Shown: positions 1 to 8,878 of the stretch, in pieces
Layout: every line of letters starts with the position of its first letter
Numbering within the stretch: position 1 is the first letter of the stretch
Source: Fredricksoniimonas sp964643325
Lineage (GTDB): Bacteria; Omnitrophota; Gorgyraeia; Zapsychrales; Fredricksoniimonadaceae
Direction: 5' to 3'
DNA: 64,000 nt
Assembly: GCA_964643325.1 (NCBI GenBank)
Contig: CAZXSE010000003.1
Span: forward strand, 45,429 to 109,428
Translations under genes and position numbers: made by a program
The notes under the pieces: model-generated
The model's database searches: none
Seen by the model: only the letters and a program-made list of their open reading frames with translations
Told to the model about the DNA's origin: nothing

Positions 1-717
1 GGTAATGTCCTTGTTGATCTGCTCGATCGCGTTGGAACGCGCGAGCCCCGAGAAGAACAGGATGCGGTACGCCTCTTTCAGGGGCTTCATCGACGATGCC
101 GTGATGCCGGCGCGCCTTAAACCCACGGCATTGATATTATAAACGACCGCGGGGCTGCCGACGCACAGCGCGTACGGCGGAACATCCTGGATCACGCGCG
201 AACACCCGCCCACCATGGCCATGACGCCAACGCGGCAGAACTGATGGAGCGCTGAAAGCCCCCCGATGATGGCCTTATCCTCGACGACAACATGGCCGGC
301 GAGGGTCCCGGCATTGGCGAACACGCAATCATTGCCCACCTTGCAATCATGCGCCACATGCGCGTACGCCATGAAAAGATTGTTGCTGCCGATGCGGGTG
401 ATGCCGCCGCCCGCGATCGTGCCGCGATTGATGGTCACGAATTCGCGGAAGATATTATCCTTCCCGATCTCAAGGGCCGTCACTTCGCCCTTCTTGTATT
501 TCTTGTCCTGCGGGTCCGAGCCGATGGACGCGTGCGGAAAAATGCGGCACCCCTGGCCGATCGTCGTCGTGCCGCCGATGGTCGCGTGCGCGGCCACCTC
601 GACATGGTCGCCGAGGGTCACCTCGCCATCAATGACCGCGTAAGGCCCGATCGCAATGCCGTCGCCGAGCTTGACCGTTGACGCGATGACCGCTGTGGGA
701 TGGATATGATTCGCCAT
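1..717 (-). CDS. lpxA: UDP-N-acetylglucosamine acyltransferase LpxA (3' end outside window)
   Basis: First acyl transfer of lipid A synthesis in the cytoplasm: acyl-ACP onto UDP-GlcNAc. The visible 239 codons start at the ATG at 717 and run off the left edge; the family is about 260 residues, so only a short C-terminus is missing. The protein is a left-handed beta-helix of hexapeptide repeats (IGPYAVI, IGGTTTIG, VGNDCVF). The catalytic histidine motif AHVAHDC is present. It is the last visible gene of the bamA-ompH-lpxD-lpxC/fabZ-lpxA operon, 10 nt after the fusion gene. Family assignment is firm from the repeat pattern, motif and context. Confidence 0.95.
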   Translation of the reverse strand, partial: MANHIHPTAVIASTVKLGDGIAIGPYAVIDGEVTLGDHVEVAAHATIGGTTTIGQGCRIFPHASIGSDPQDKKYKKGEVTALEIGKDNIFREFVTINRGTIAGGGITRIGSNNLFMAYAHVAHDCKVGNDCVFANAGTLAGHVVVEDKAIIGGLSALHQFCRVGVMAMVGGCSRVIQDVPPYALCVGSPAVVYNINAVGLRRAGITASSMKPLKEAYRILFFSGLARSNAIEQINKDIT

Positions 718-727
718 AAGGATCTTT

Positions 728-2041
728 CTATTGTTCGCCGAACGCAAAACCCATTTCGGCCTCGCAAACGACCTGCCCGTCGACCTTGCACACGCCTTTG
801 GCCTGCGCGATACGTGAACGGGATTTGGTGATCTCAACTTCCATGACCAGCTGATCGCCCGGCTCAACGATCTTGCGGAAGCGGACATTATCAACCGACA
901 TATAGAACCCGATCTTACCAAGGAGCGCGGGCGTTGACAACAGCGTTACCGCCGCCACCTGCGCCATGGCCTCGAGCATCAGAACGCCCGGCATCACGGG
1001 CTTCGCCGGAAAGTGCCCCTGAAAAAAAGCTTCATTGGCCGTCACGTTCTTCACGGCCAGCGCGCGTTTACCGGATTCAAGCTCAAGGATCCGATCCACC
1101 AGAAGGAACGGATACCGGTGCGGGATCACACCCATGATGCCGCGCACATCCATGGACGTTCCTTCTTTATATTCTACTCTTGCAAGAGGGCGCGACGCCT
1201 CATACTTTTTCTTTTGCACGACGATCTGTTTTAAGAGCTCACGATTCAGGTTGTGCCCGCTTTTGAAAGCGAATACATGCCCCTTGATCGCGGTTCCCAA
1301 AAGGAACAGATCGCCAATGCAGTCCAACACCTTGTGCCGCGCCGCCTCGTCGGAAAATCTTAATGTGTTATTGATAACGCCATCCGGTCCGAACACCAAT
1401 GTGTTCGATGTGCTCGCGCCCTGCCCCAGGCCTTTGGCCAACAGCGCGTCCGCCTCTTCTTTCATGCAGAATGTCCGGCACGGCGCGATCTCTTCCGCAT
1501 AAGTTGCAGGTGTTACCGTCCAGGTCGCGGTCTGCCGAAGCAGAGGATGCGGATATTCCAGCGCGTAAGAGACCTTGAAATCCGGCGCCGGAACGATCAT
1601 GACCGAACATCCGCCCCGGGTCACGCACAACGGCTCCTTCACTTCAAAACATATTTTTTCAGCGTCAAGCTCGACGATCCCCGCCGAACGCAGCGCCTTC
1701 ACGTATTCCAGGGCGCTCCCGTCGAGCCCGGGCGCTTCGTCCCCGTTCATTTCGATCGTGATATTATCGATCCCGAGGCCGCACAAGGCGCTCAGGCAGT
1801 GTTCGACCGTATAAATGACCGCATCGCCGTTCTTGAGCGCGGAATATCTCCCGCCCTCGGCCCCGAAAATAACATCCATGCTCCCCAGCTTGATCGACGG
1901 GGCTCCCACCAGGTCGGTTCGCACGAACGTGATGCCCGCTCCAGCCAAAGCTGGCTTCATGACAAGGCGTACCTCATGCCCCGTGTGCAAACCCTTGCCG
2001 GAAACGCTGACCTCTTTGCCGATCGTCCGCTGCCTGTCCAT
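728..2041 (-). CDS. lpxC/fabZ: Bifunctional LpxC deacetylase - FabZ dehydratase fusion
   Basis: 437 residues joining two enzymes. Residues 1 to about 290 are LpxC, the zinc deacetylase committing UDP-acyl-GlcNAc to lipid A. Predicted zinc ligands are H81 (TVEH), H236 and D240 (HKVLD), with catalytic H263 (SGHNLN). Residues about 300-437 are FabZ, the (3R)-hydroxyacyl-ACP dehydratase, with H343 (GHFP) and E357 (MLEAMAQ). FabZ and lipid A synthesis compete for 3-hydroxyacyl-ACP, so the fusion puts both activities in fixed ratio (inference). The fusion is known in Bacteroidota and some PVC-related lineages. Both active sites look intact. It lies 3 nt downstream of lpxD. Confidence 0.95.
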   Translation of the reverse strand: MDRQRTIGKEVSVSGKGLHTGHEVRLVMKPALAGAGITFVRTDLVGAPSIKLGSMDVIFGAEGGRYSALKNGDAVIYTVEHCLSALCGLGIDNITIEMNGDEAPGLDGSALEYVKALRSAGIVELDAEKICFEVKEPLCVTRGGCSVMIVPAPDFKVSYALEYPHPLLRQTATWTVTPATYAEEIAPCRTFCMKEEADALLAKGLGQGASTSNTLVFGPDGVINNTLRFSDEAARHKVLDCIGDLFLLGTAIKGHVFAFKSGHNLNRELLKQIVVQKKKYEASRPLARVEYKEGTSMDVRGIMGVIPHRYPFLLVDRILELESGKRALAVKNVTANEAFFQGHFPAKPVMPGVLMLEAMAQVAAVTLLSTPALLGKIGFYMSVDNVRFRKIVEPGDQLVMEVEITKSRSRIAQAKGVCKVDGQVVCEAEMGFAFGEQ

Positions 2042-2044
2042 GAA

Positions 2045-3076
2045 CTAGCCGAGCCTCTTTTCGAGTTCCATGATCTTCTTCTCGAGCGCCGCGATGCGTT
2101 CCACATACTGCGGCAGGCGCCCCACCAGTCCCATCTCGCGTATCGCCGCTTTATATTCCTGCGCCGGCGTGCCGAACATCTTGGCTCCCGCCGGAACGTC
2201 TTTCGTGATGCCGGATTGCGCGGCCACAACCGCGCCCTTCCCAACATGAACATGCCCGGCCACGCCCACCTGCCCGGCGATAATGGCATTATTGCCGATG
2301 CGGGCACTGCCCGCGATGCCGGCGAGCGCGATGACCAGGCAATCTTCGCCGATCTGCACATTGTGCGCGACCTGCACCAAATTATCGATCTTGCTGCCCC
2401 TGCCAATGACCGTTCGATCGAACCGCGCGCGATCAATAGTGACGCACGCGCCGATCTCCACATCATCCTCGATCACGACCGTGCCCACCTGCGGGACCTT
2501 CATGTGTTTTCCGTCAACAGCAATATACCCGAACCCGTCGGAGCCGATGACCGTATTGCTATGGATGATCACATTATTACCGATGATGCTGTCTTCGCGG
2601 ACCGTCACGTTCGGATAGATCAGGCAATTCTTGCCGATGACCGTTTTTTGACCGATAAAACTCCCGGCGCAAATGACCGTGCCGGGGCCGATGGTGACAT
2701 TTTTATCAATGACCGCGTGCGGCCCGATGCCCGCGCCTTCGCCGATAACGGCCGAAGGATCAACAACAGCGCTCGCGTGCACGCCTTTGAACTTCGGCGT
2801 CAGATCCGTCTTGAACAAAGCAACGGCCTTCGCGAACGCCAGGGATGGATTGTCCGTCTGGATAACCGTCTTGCCTGCGACCAGCACATCTTTTCCGACG
2901 ATGATCGCCGCAGCTGGTGCCTGCGACGCCAACGGGATGTATTTGGGATTGGCCAAAAAGGTAAGTTCTTCTGCCTGCGCTTCCCTTATCCCGGAAACGC
3001 CCTTAACAAGAAGCGCGTCGTTACCCACGACGCGCCCTTGGATGAGCTTGGCGATCTCAGCCAGACTTTTCTGCAT
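2045..3076 (-). CDS. lpxD: UDP-3-O-acylglucosamine N-acyltransferase LpxD
   Basis: Third step of lipid A synthesis: N-acylation of UDP-3-O-acylglucosamine. It has 343 residues, the usual family length. Residues 1 to about 100 form the uridine-binding domain, followed by a long run of hexapeptide repeats (IGPHAVI, IGPGTVI, IGNNVII) and a C-terminal helix (IAALEKKIMELEKRL) that would form the trimer coiled coil. The catalytic histidine lies in VQVAHNVQIG. Its position between ompH and lpxC/fabZ matches the classical envelope operon order. Confidence 0.95.
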   Translation of the reverse strand: MQKSLAEIAKLIQGRVVGNDALLVKGVSGIREAQAEELTFLANPKYIPLASQAPAAAIIVGKDVLVAGKTVIQTDNPSLAFAKAVALFKTDLTPKFKGVHASAVVDPSAVIGEGAGIGPHAVIDKNVTIGPGTVICAGSFIGQKTVIGKNCLIYPNVTVREDSIIGNNVIIHSNTVIGSDGFGYIAVDGKHMKVPQVGTVVIEDDVEIGACVTIDRARFDRTVIGRGSKIDNLVQVAHNVQIGEDCLVIALAGIAGSARIGNNAIIAGQVGVAGHVHVGKGAVVAAQSGITKDVPAGAKMFGTPAQEYKAAIREMGLVGRLPQYVERIAALEKKIMELEKRLG

Positions 3077-3087
3077 GAACGGATCTT

Positions 3088-3621
3088 TTATTTCTTGCCC
3101 TGTTTAAGATAATCCTGATTGAGGCCCTGGAGCACCGGCTCCGTGATGTTCATGTCCTCCCCGCCATAGATCATGACGCGGTCATTGAAAACAAGGGAAT
3201 ACCCCTGCTGCTTGGCATATTCACTGACGGTCTTTTCGATCTCCATCAGGATCTCGCGCACCTTTTCGTCGCGCGCCTTGGTCAGGTCCGTGCGCTTCTG
3301 GCGGTCAAACTCCATCAGGTCGGCCTTCTTCTTCTCGATATCCTGCTCGGCCTTGACTTTTTCTTCCTCTTTCAGGGCCGCTGTCTTGCCCTGAAGCTCG
3401 CGGATGGCATCGATCTTCTTGTTGCGCTCCGCCTCGAACTTCTCGCCCTCGACAACAAGGACCTTGTCATAAGCCTTGGTCTTCTCGTACTCGTCAAAAA
3501 GCCGGGTCAGGTTGACATAAGCGACCTTGCCCTTGAGCTCCTGCGCCTGTGCGTTCGGCACCAGCGCGGTGCCTGCTAGGAACAACGCTGCTATAACGAT
3601 CATCAATTTCCACGACCTCAT
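3088..3621 (-). CDS. ompH: OmpH/Skp family periplasmic chaperone
   Basis: Periplasmic holdase that escorts unfolded outer-membrane proteins to BamA. 177 residues with an N-terminal signal peptide (hydrophobic IVIAALFLAG, cleavage near AQAQ), then a highly charged helical middle (about 60-125) rich in Lys/Glu that would form the jellyfish-like tentacles, and a short C-terminal beta segment. It is 13 nt downstream of bamA and just before lpxD, the conserved context for skp. Confidence 0.92.
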   Translation of the reverse strand: MRSWKLMIVIAALFLAGTALVPNAQAQELKGKVAYVNLTRLFDEYEKTKAYDKVLVVEGEKFEAERNKKIDAIRELQGKTAALKEEEKVKAEQDIEKKKADLMEFDRQKRTDLTKARDEKVREILMEIEKTVSEYAKQQGYSLVFNDRVMIYGGEDMNITEPVLQGLNQDYLKQGKK

Positions 3622-3634
3622 ACCATCCCTCCTT

Positions 3635-6025
3635 TTAGAACCCTCTGCTCACGCTGAAATAGAACTTCCCGTTGCCTGTGCTGCTCTCGCCGGGCTGCTT
3701 GTCCAGCGGGATCCCGTAATCAAGGTTCATCGGGCCGATCGGCGTTTTCACGCGGAAACCAAGGCCATAGCCCGAATAGAGCTTGTTCTTGCCAAGGCTG
3801 CTCGACTTGTCCCAGACATTGCCGATATCGAAGAACGCGGCGAGCTTGATCACCTCGATGAGCGGGATCGTGTACTCGACATTACCGACAAAGATGGAAT
3901 CGCCGCCGATCGGGTCTTTCGTATTTGCATCAATAGGACCCACAGAGCGCTCGTCATAACCGCGGATGGACTGGGCGCCGCCCGTGAAGAACCGCTCGAA
4001 GATCGGCACCTTGTTGGAATCGCCGTACGCATCCACGATCCCCACATGACCGTTAAAAGCCAGGACCGAATTGTACTTGAACGGCACGTAATAGGCGCCA
4101 TTGCTTTCCAGGCGGTAGAAGTCCTTGTCGCCCGCGAACGGCCCGCCTGCCACATCGCCCGAAGCGGTGGCGACCCAGCCCTTGGTGGGCGTGATCGTGC
4201 TGTCACGATGGTCGAGCGTCCATGAATTACCCACGGAACTGACCGTGTTCTTGCCAACCTCGGAAGCAAGGTCCGCGGAAACATTGTCTTCCATGTTGCT
4301 GATGTCCGTCTTCTCCAGCCGGTAGTACGCGGCGGTCGAGAGGTAATCCGAGATCTCCTTGCCGGCGCGCAGTTTGATGCCCGTGCGCGTCTGGTCATAG
4401 GCGTAACCCGTGCTGCTCTCGCGCAGATGCTGCATGCGATAAAGATCGAACCCGCCCGAGATCGGATAATCGAACATCCACGGCTCGGTGAACGAGAGGA
4501 TCTCGTTGTTCTTCTTGGCGCCGATCTCCGCGCGCGCGGACAAACGCTGCCCGCCGCCGGTAAAGGTCGGCCAGTTGGCGAAGTCGAAGTTCTTCTGCTC
4601 AACCTCGACGAACCCGATCAGGCTGTCGACTGTCGAATACCCGCCGCCAAAACTGAACGATCCGGTCTTGGCTTCCTTGACCTCCACGAGAAGGTCCTTC
4701 TGGTCGGGCGTGTCAGTGTCCTGGATGTCAAAATTCACATCCTCGAAATAACCAAGGTTCGCCAGGCGCTCCTTGCTGCGGCGCAGCTTGACGCCGTTGA
4801 ACTCATCGCCCGGGTACATGCGCAGTTCGCGGCGGATCACAAGATCGCGCGTCTGGGTATTGCCCTGGACCTTGATCTTGTTGATGTAGGCGATCCCGCC
4901 CTCCTCGACATCAAGCTTCAGGTCCACGCGGCCGTCCTGCGGATTGAGCGAGGTGGACTCGTTGACCTTCGCGAAAATATAACCCCTGTCGAAATAAAGA
5001 GAACGGATATTGGCCACATCATCCGCGAGCTTGGCCTTGGAGAATATCTTGCCCCGCTTGATGTCCTTCATCGCGGCCTCGATCTCGGTGACGGACACGA
5101 TCGCGTTGCCGCCCACAGCCAGGCTGCCGACATAATAGCGCTTGCCTTCCTCGACGGTAATATCCACGTTCACCAGCCCCTGGCGCAGCTTCTCGACCGT
5201 ATAGGCGGCCTTCGCGTCAATATAGCCGTTCTGCTCATAGAACGCCTGAATGCGGTCCATGTCCTCGGTCAGCACATCTTCCTTCAAATAGCCGGAATTG
5301 AACGTCCAGGCCGGGCGCGACTTCATGACCTTGATGAGCCGCGCGTCCTTGTACGCCGCGTTGCCCAGGACATTGATGCGGCGCACCTTGACGCGGTAAC
5401 CTTCCCTGATGACCACGTGAAGGCTGATCTTGTTGGTGGCGTCGTCGATGAATTGCTCGACATCGACCTCGGCCTGCGTCAGGCCCTTCTTCACATACAG
5501 TTCCTTGATGGTATTGATGTCGTCATTAAGGGACTTCTTGTCGAAGAACTTGCCGACCTGCGTCTTGATCTTGGACAAGAGGACCTTCTTGTTATAAAAA
5601 CGGATCTTGGAGAACGTGATCTCCTCGACGATCGGCTTTTCATCAACATAAATGGTGACCTTAAGCCCGTCGCTCTCTTCCGCGCGGTCAACGCGGACAT
5701 CGGAAAAATACCCGGAATTGTAAAGGCGTTTGAGATCGTCGGAAATGACCGCCTGGCGGTATTCCTGGCCCACGCGGGTCTTGATCTTGGTCAGGATCGT
5801 GGCAATGCCGATGGACTTATTGCCCTTGATCTCGATGGACTTGACCAGTTTGCCGGCCGGGACATCCGCAGCATCCGGCGCGGACGCCGTGCCGTCAGCC
5901 GGAGACTCCGCGGCATCAAGCGCCTGCGTCACCGCGGCGTCATCTTGCGCCATCACCATGGCCGGAGCGCCCAAGAAACAGATAATACTAATTACTACAG
6001 AGAGGAATAGGGATAGTTTTTTCAT
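3635..6025 (-). CDS. bamA: Outer membrane protein assembly factor BamA
   Basis: Core of the beta-barrel assembly machine. 796 residues: signal peptide to about residue 26 (MVMAQ), an acidic/Ala-rich linker, POTRA repeats over roughly 60-420 (recurring IKGNKSIG, VLGNAAYKD, VQGNTQTRD), then a C-terminal 16-strand barrel. The conserved loop-6 motif appears as SIRGYDERSVGP, and the protein ends in an aromatic beta signal (FYFSVSRGF). A perfect consensus promoter ends 8 nt before the ATG and no Shine-Dalgarno is visible, so the mRNA is probably leaderless. First gene of the envelope operon. Confidence 0.96.
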   Translation of the reverse strand: MKKLSLFLSVVISIICFLGAPAMVMAQDDAAVTQALDAAESPADGTASAPDAADVPAGKLVKSIEIKGNKSIGIATILTKIKTRVGQEYRQAVISDDLKRLYNSGYFSDVRVDRAEESDGLKVTIYVDEKPIVEEITFSKIRFYNKKVLLSKIKTQVGKFFDKKSLNDDINTIKELYVKKGLTQAEVDVEQFIDDATNKISLHVVIREGYRVKVRRINVLGNAAYKDARLIKVMKSRPAWTFNSGYLKEDVLTEDMDRIQAFYEQNGYIDAKAAYTVEKLRQGLVNVDITVEEGKRYYVGSLAVGGNAIVSVTEIEAAMKDIKRGKIFSKAKLADDVANIRSLYFDRGYIFAKVNESTSLNPQDGRVDLKLDVEEGGIAYINKIKVQGNTQTRDLVIRRELRMYPGDEFNGVKLRRSKERLANLGYFEDVNFDIQDTDTPDQKDLLVEVKEAKTGSFSFGGGYSTVDSLIGFVEVEQKNFDFANWPTFTGGGQRLSARAEIGAKKNNEILSFTEPWMFDYPISGGFDLYRMQHLRESSTGYAYDQTRTGIKLRAGKEISDYLSTAAYYRLEKTDISNMEDNVSADLASEVGKNTVSSVGNSWTLDHRDSTITPTKGWVATASGDVAGGPFAGDKDFYRLESNGAYYVPFKYNSVLAFNGHVGIVDAYGDSNKVPIFERFFTGGAQSIRGYDERSVGPIDANTKDPIGGDSIFVGNVEYTIPLIEVIKLAAFFDIGNVWDKSSSLGKNKLYSGYGLGFRVKTPIGPMNLDYGIPLDKQPGESSTGNGKFYFSVSRGF

Positions 6026-6033
6026 AGAGTTGG

Positions 6034-6062
6034 ATTATACTTTCCTTGGTTGCCGCTGTCAA
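6034..6062 (-). promoter_or_regulatory. Consensus sigma-70 promoter for the bamA operon
   Basis: On the minus strand TTGACA (6062-6057), a 17-nt spacer and TATAAT (6039-6034). Both hexamers match consensus exactly. Only 8 nt separate the -10 box from the bamA ATG at 6025, so transcription should begin at or within 1-3 nt of the start codon. The whole element lies in the 47-nt gap after dnaB. Confidence 0.85.
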
Positions 6063-6072
6063 AACGTATCTC

Positions 6073-7416
6073 TTATTCTTGGTCCCGATGCGCCGTTTCA
6101 AGATTATCGAAGCGCACAAACTCCTTGGAAAACCTCAACTTAATGATGCCGGTCGGGCCATTGCGCTGCTTGGCGATATGGACCTCGGCAAGGCCAAGGT
6201 TCTCGGGCGTGGCATTGTAATAATCCTCGCGCATCAGAAGGACAACAACGTCGGCGTCCTGTTCAATGGCGCCTGATTCACGCAGGTCGGAGAGCATGGG
6301 CCTGTGGTCCTGGCGGCTTTCCACCGCGCGCGAAAGCTGGCTGATGGCAATGACCGGGACACTCAATTCACGCGCAAGCGCCTTGAGCGAGCGGGATATT
6401 TCGGAGATCTCCTGCTGACGGCTTTCAGAGCGCGTCGATGCCCGCATCAACTGCAGGTAATCCACCACAACAAGCCCGATATCATGCGCGGCCTTGAGCC
6501 GGCGGGCCTTGGAGCGCAGCTCCATGGGCGATATCGCGGCAGAATCATCCACGAAGATCGGCGCGTTCGACAGGCGCGATGCGGCCTTCGTCAACACGGG
6601 CCAATCAGATGACGCGAGCATGCCCGTGCGCACCTTGGACGCGTCCACGCGCGCCTGGGAACACAGCATGCGCATCATGACCTGCTCTTTCGACATTTCA
6701 AGGCTGAAGAACGCGACGCCAATGCCTTTTTCCATGGCCGCGTATTCAGCCATGGTCGCGGCAAAAGCGCTTTTGCCCATCGACGGACGGCCTGCAACAA
6801 CGATCAGGTCCGAGCGCTGCAAGCCCGAAGTTTGGGCATCAAATTCGTAGAACCCGGTCGCGACGCCGGTAACGGTTTCCTTGCGGTGATAGAGCGCGTC
6901 AATGGTCTTCATCGTTCCCTTGACCAGGTCCTTGACCGCCCAGGCCTCCTGTTTCTGCCGGGCATGCGCAATATCGAAAATGACGCGCTCGGCGTCATCC
7001 ATCAGCGTGGCAACCTCGGCGCCGTCCTCATAACTGCGCGCGACGATCTCGGTGGCGCTCTTGATGAGCTTACGCTTGATGCCTTTTTCCTTCACGATCT
7101 CTACATGGTGCAGGACATTAGCCGAGGTCGGCACCGCGTCCGCAAGCTCCGCGAGGAATGCCGAGCCGCCGACCGATTCCAGCACCCCGTCCTGCTTGAG
7201 CTGATCGGCAAGCGTGATAATATCCACGTTCTTGCGGTTGCCGTAAAGCTTGACCATCCCCTCAAAGACCTTCTGGTGAGAAGCGTCATAAAAAAAAGAG
7301 CTGTCGAGGCCTTCGATCACGGCCCCGACAGCATCATCATCCAACAGCATGGCCCCCAGGACGGCACGCTCCGCCGACTGGCTCTGAGGGGGTATCCTTA
7401 TTTCTTCGTGACCCAT
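6073..7416 (-). CDS. dnaB: Replicative DNA helicase DnaB
   Basis: Hexameric helicase of the replication fork. 447 residues: N-terminal DnaB domain (about 10-110, starting PPQSQSAERAVLGAMLLDD), linker, and C-terminal RecA-like ATPase from about 170 with Walker A GRPSMGKSA and Walker B-like VVVDYLQLM. It overlaps the 3' end of rplI by 19 nt, the common rplI-dnaB arrangement, and is the last gene of the glmU to dnaB operon. No intein or insertion is seen. Confidence 0.97.
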   Translation of the reverse strand: MGHEEIRIPPQSQSAERAVLGAMLLDDDAVGAVIEGLDSSFFYDASHQKVFEGMVKLYGNRKNVDIITLADQLKQDGVLESVGGSAFLAELADAVPTSANVLHHVEIVKEKGIKRKLIKSATEIVARSYEDGAEVATLMDDAERVIFDIAHARQKQEAWAVKDLVKGTMKTIDALYHRKETVTGVATGFYEFDAQTSGLQRSDLIVVAGRPSMGKSAFAATMAEYAAMEKGIGVAFFSLEMSKEQVMMRMLCSQARVDASKVRTGMLASSDWPVLTKAASRLSNAPIFVDDSAAISPMELRSKARRLKAAHDIGLVVVDYLQLMRASTRSESRQQEISEISRSLKALARELSVPVIAISQLSRAVESRQDHRPMLSDLRESGAIEQDADVVVLLMREDYYNATPENLGLAEVHIAKQRNGPTGIIKLRFSKEFVRFDNLETAHRDQE

Positions 7417-7841
7417 AACCGGAACCTGCCAATGACATCCGGATGCAATTTCACGCCGACATCAAAGATGCCCAGCTCTTCAACAGGCTTCTCGAGCACA
7501 AGGTCCTTGCGCTCGAACTTGAAACCTTCCTGCTCAAGGGCGTGCAAGATCTCCGCTTCGGAAACAGCACCGTAAAGTTTTTCCTGATCGTTCACCTCGA
7601 CCGTGACGGTGCACGAGACCTTCGCCAGGGCATCAGCCACGCCCTGCGCCGCGGCGCGGGAGGCTTCATAAGCCGCGTTCAGCTTGGCCTTGACCTTTTC
7701 AATATGCTTCATGTTCTCTTTCGTGGCGGCCATGGCGATCTTGCGCGGGATCAAATAATTGCGCGCGAACCCTTCCTTGACCTTCACCACTTCGCCACCC
7801 TTGCCCAGGTTGGCCACATCATGACATAGTATGACTTCCAT
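7398..7841 (-). CDS. rplI: 50S ribosomal protein bL9
   Basis: 147 residues starting at the ATG at 7841 (MEVILCHDVANLGKGG), which is the canonical bL9 N-terminus; an in-frame upstream extension to 7910 lacks family support and would overlap rpsR. N-terminal rRNA-binding domain with GFARNYLIP, a long connecting helix, then a C-terminal domain ending in VTKK. Lies between rpsR and dnaB as in many bacteria. A Shine-Dalgarno-like AAGGAAG precedes the ATG. Confidence 0.97.
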   Translation of the reverse strand: MEVILCHDVANLGKGGEVVKVKEGFARNYLIPRKIAMAATKENMKHIEKVKAKLNAAYEASRAAAQGVADALAKVSCTVTVEVNDQEKLYGAVSEAEILHALEQEGFKFERKDLVLEKPVEELGIFDVGVKLHPDVIGRFRLWVTKK

Positions 7842-7845
7842 GCGT

Positions 7846-8133
7846 TCACTTCCTTTTTGCAGAACCGACCGGCAATAAACCCAAGAACCTTGCCCGTTTG
7901 ATCGCCTCACAGAGCAAACGCTGATTCTTGGCGTTCACTCCCGTAAAACGACGGGAAAGGATCTTCCCGCGCTCGCTCAAAAGCTTCTTGAGCGTGCTGA
8001 TATCCTTGTAATCGATGACTTCCGGCACTTCAACAAGGAACCGCGGCGCCCGGTTGACCCGGCGCGGCTTTTTCTTCTTGTCCTTCTTGTCCTTCTTGTC
8101 GTTACGATCGAACTTTCTTGGTGCTCTTTCCAT
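7846..8133 (-). CDS. rpsR: 30S ribosomal protein bS18
   Basis: 95 residues from the ATG at 8133, which overlaps the ssb stop by one base; a longer in-frame start at 8148 lies inside ssb and is less likely. The N-terminus carries a lysine/aspartate-rich tail (KKDKKDKKKK) longer than usual. The conserved core follows: DYKDISTLKKLLSERGKIL and RRFTGVNAKNQR. Context rpsF-ssb-rpsR-rplI is typical. Confidence 0.96.
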   Translation of the reverse strand: MERAPRKFDRNDKKDKKDKKKKPRRVNRAPRFLVEVPEVIDYKDISTLKKLLSERGKILSRRFTGVNAKNQRLLCEAIKRARFLGLLPVGSAKRK

Positions 8134-8564
8134 TATGACTCCTCCCATACCATATCTTCAGAATGAACCACATCATGGGCCGGCCCGCCTTCGCCTGTTG
8201 CCCCTTCAGCCTTATCAACATCTTTCACGCTGCCCGGCGCGCCAAGGAACTGAACGCGCTCCGCGCGCACATCGATCGCGCTGCGTTTCTGCCCGTCGGG
8301 AGCATCCCACGAGCGGGATTGCAGCATGCCCTCCACTAATATAGAGCGGCCTTTGCGCAGGTACTGCCTGCAATCCTCAGCCTGCTTGTCCCAAACGGTC
8401 ACGGTAACAAAACAGGTATCCTCTTTCAACTCTCCGGCGCGGTCCTTGAACTTGCGGTTGACCGCGATACGCAAATTGGCAACTGCCTTGCCGCCGGGTG
8501 TATAGCGCAATTCCGGGTCTTTTGTCAGATTGCCGATCAAAAAGACCTTGTTCAGACCCGCCAT
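8133..8564 (-). CDS. ssb: Single-stranded DNA-binding protein
   Basis: 143 residues. The N-terminal OB fold is clear (LNKVFLIGNLTKDPELRYTP, WDKQAEDCRQYLRKG, ILVEGMLQSRSW). The disordered tail (about 108-143) is short and ends EDMVWEES. The usual acidic tip that recruits partner proteins, DDDIPF-like, is not present in canonical form, although the end is acidic and contains an aromatic. Located between rpsF and rpsR, the standard place for the housekeeping ssb. Confidence 0.95.
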   Translation of the reverse strand: MAGLNKVFLIGNLTKDPELRYTPGGKAVANLRIAVNRKFKDRAGELKEDTCFVTVTVWDKQAEDCRQYLRKGRSILVEGMLQSRSWDAPDGQKRSAIDVRAERVQFLGAPGSVKDVDKAEGATGEGGPAHDVVHSEDMVWEES

Positions 8565-8584
8565 GCCCGAAGCCCTCCTCGGAA

Positions 8585-8878
8585 TTATTCCCCGACCCGG
8601 ATGATCAGAAAACGCAAAATACGTTCGTTCAGCTGCAGCTCACGGCGCAGCTTGCCCATCTCCGACGCCTTGCCCTCGATGTTCAGCAAATAATACGTTG
8701 CCTCCCAGGCTTTCCTGATCGGGAACGACATCCGCTGGCGCTCGAACCATACTGCCGTATTCACCAGGCTCGCGCCGGTCTTGGCAAGAAGGTCAGCGAC
8801 GATCTTGGCGATCTCGCCCTTCTCCGCGTCGGTCAAACGTGCATCCACCATGTAGATCAATTCATACTTGTTCATCAT
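8585..8878 (-). CDS. rpsF: 30S ribosomal protein bS6
   Basis: 97 residues with the bS6 ferredoxin-like fold: KYELIYMVDARL at the start, PIRKAWEATYYLLNIEG in the middle, and LNERILRFLIIRV at the end. bS6 pairs with bS18, encoded two genes downstream. The start (8878, or the next ATG at 8875) sits behind AAGGAAG and overlaps the end of pth by 17 nt. Confidence 0.95.
   Translation of the reverse strand: MMNKYELIYMVDARLTDAEKGEIAKIVADLLAKTGASLVNTAVWFERQRMSFPIRKAWEATYYLLNIEGKASEMGKLRRELQLNERILRFLIIRVGE

Noticed and set aside
1547..3112. Long plus-strand reading frame opposite lpxC and lpxD
   Set aside because: Mirror of strongly conserved lpx genes; composition His/Asp/Arg-rich as expected of an antisense shadow of GC-rich genes, with no domain.
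4427..6010. Long plus-strand reading frame opposite bamA
   Set aside because: Shadow of bamA in the antisense frame; no RBS and no recognisable domain.
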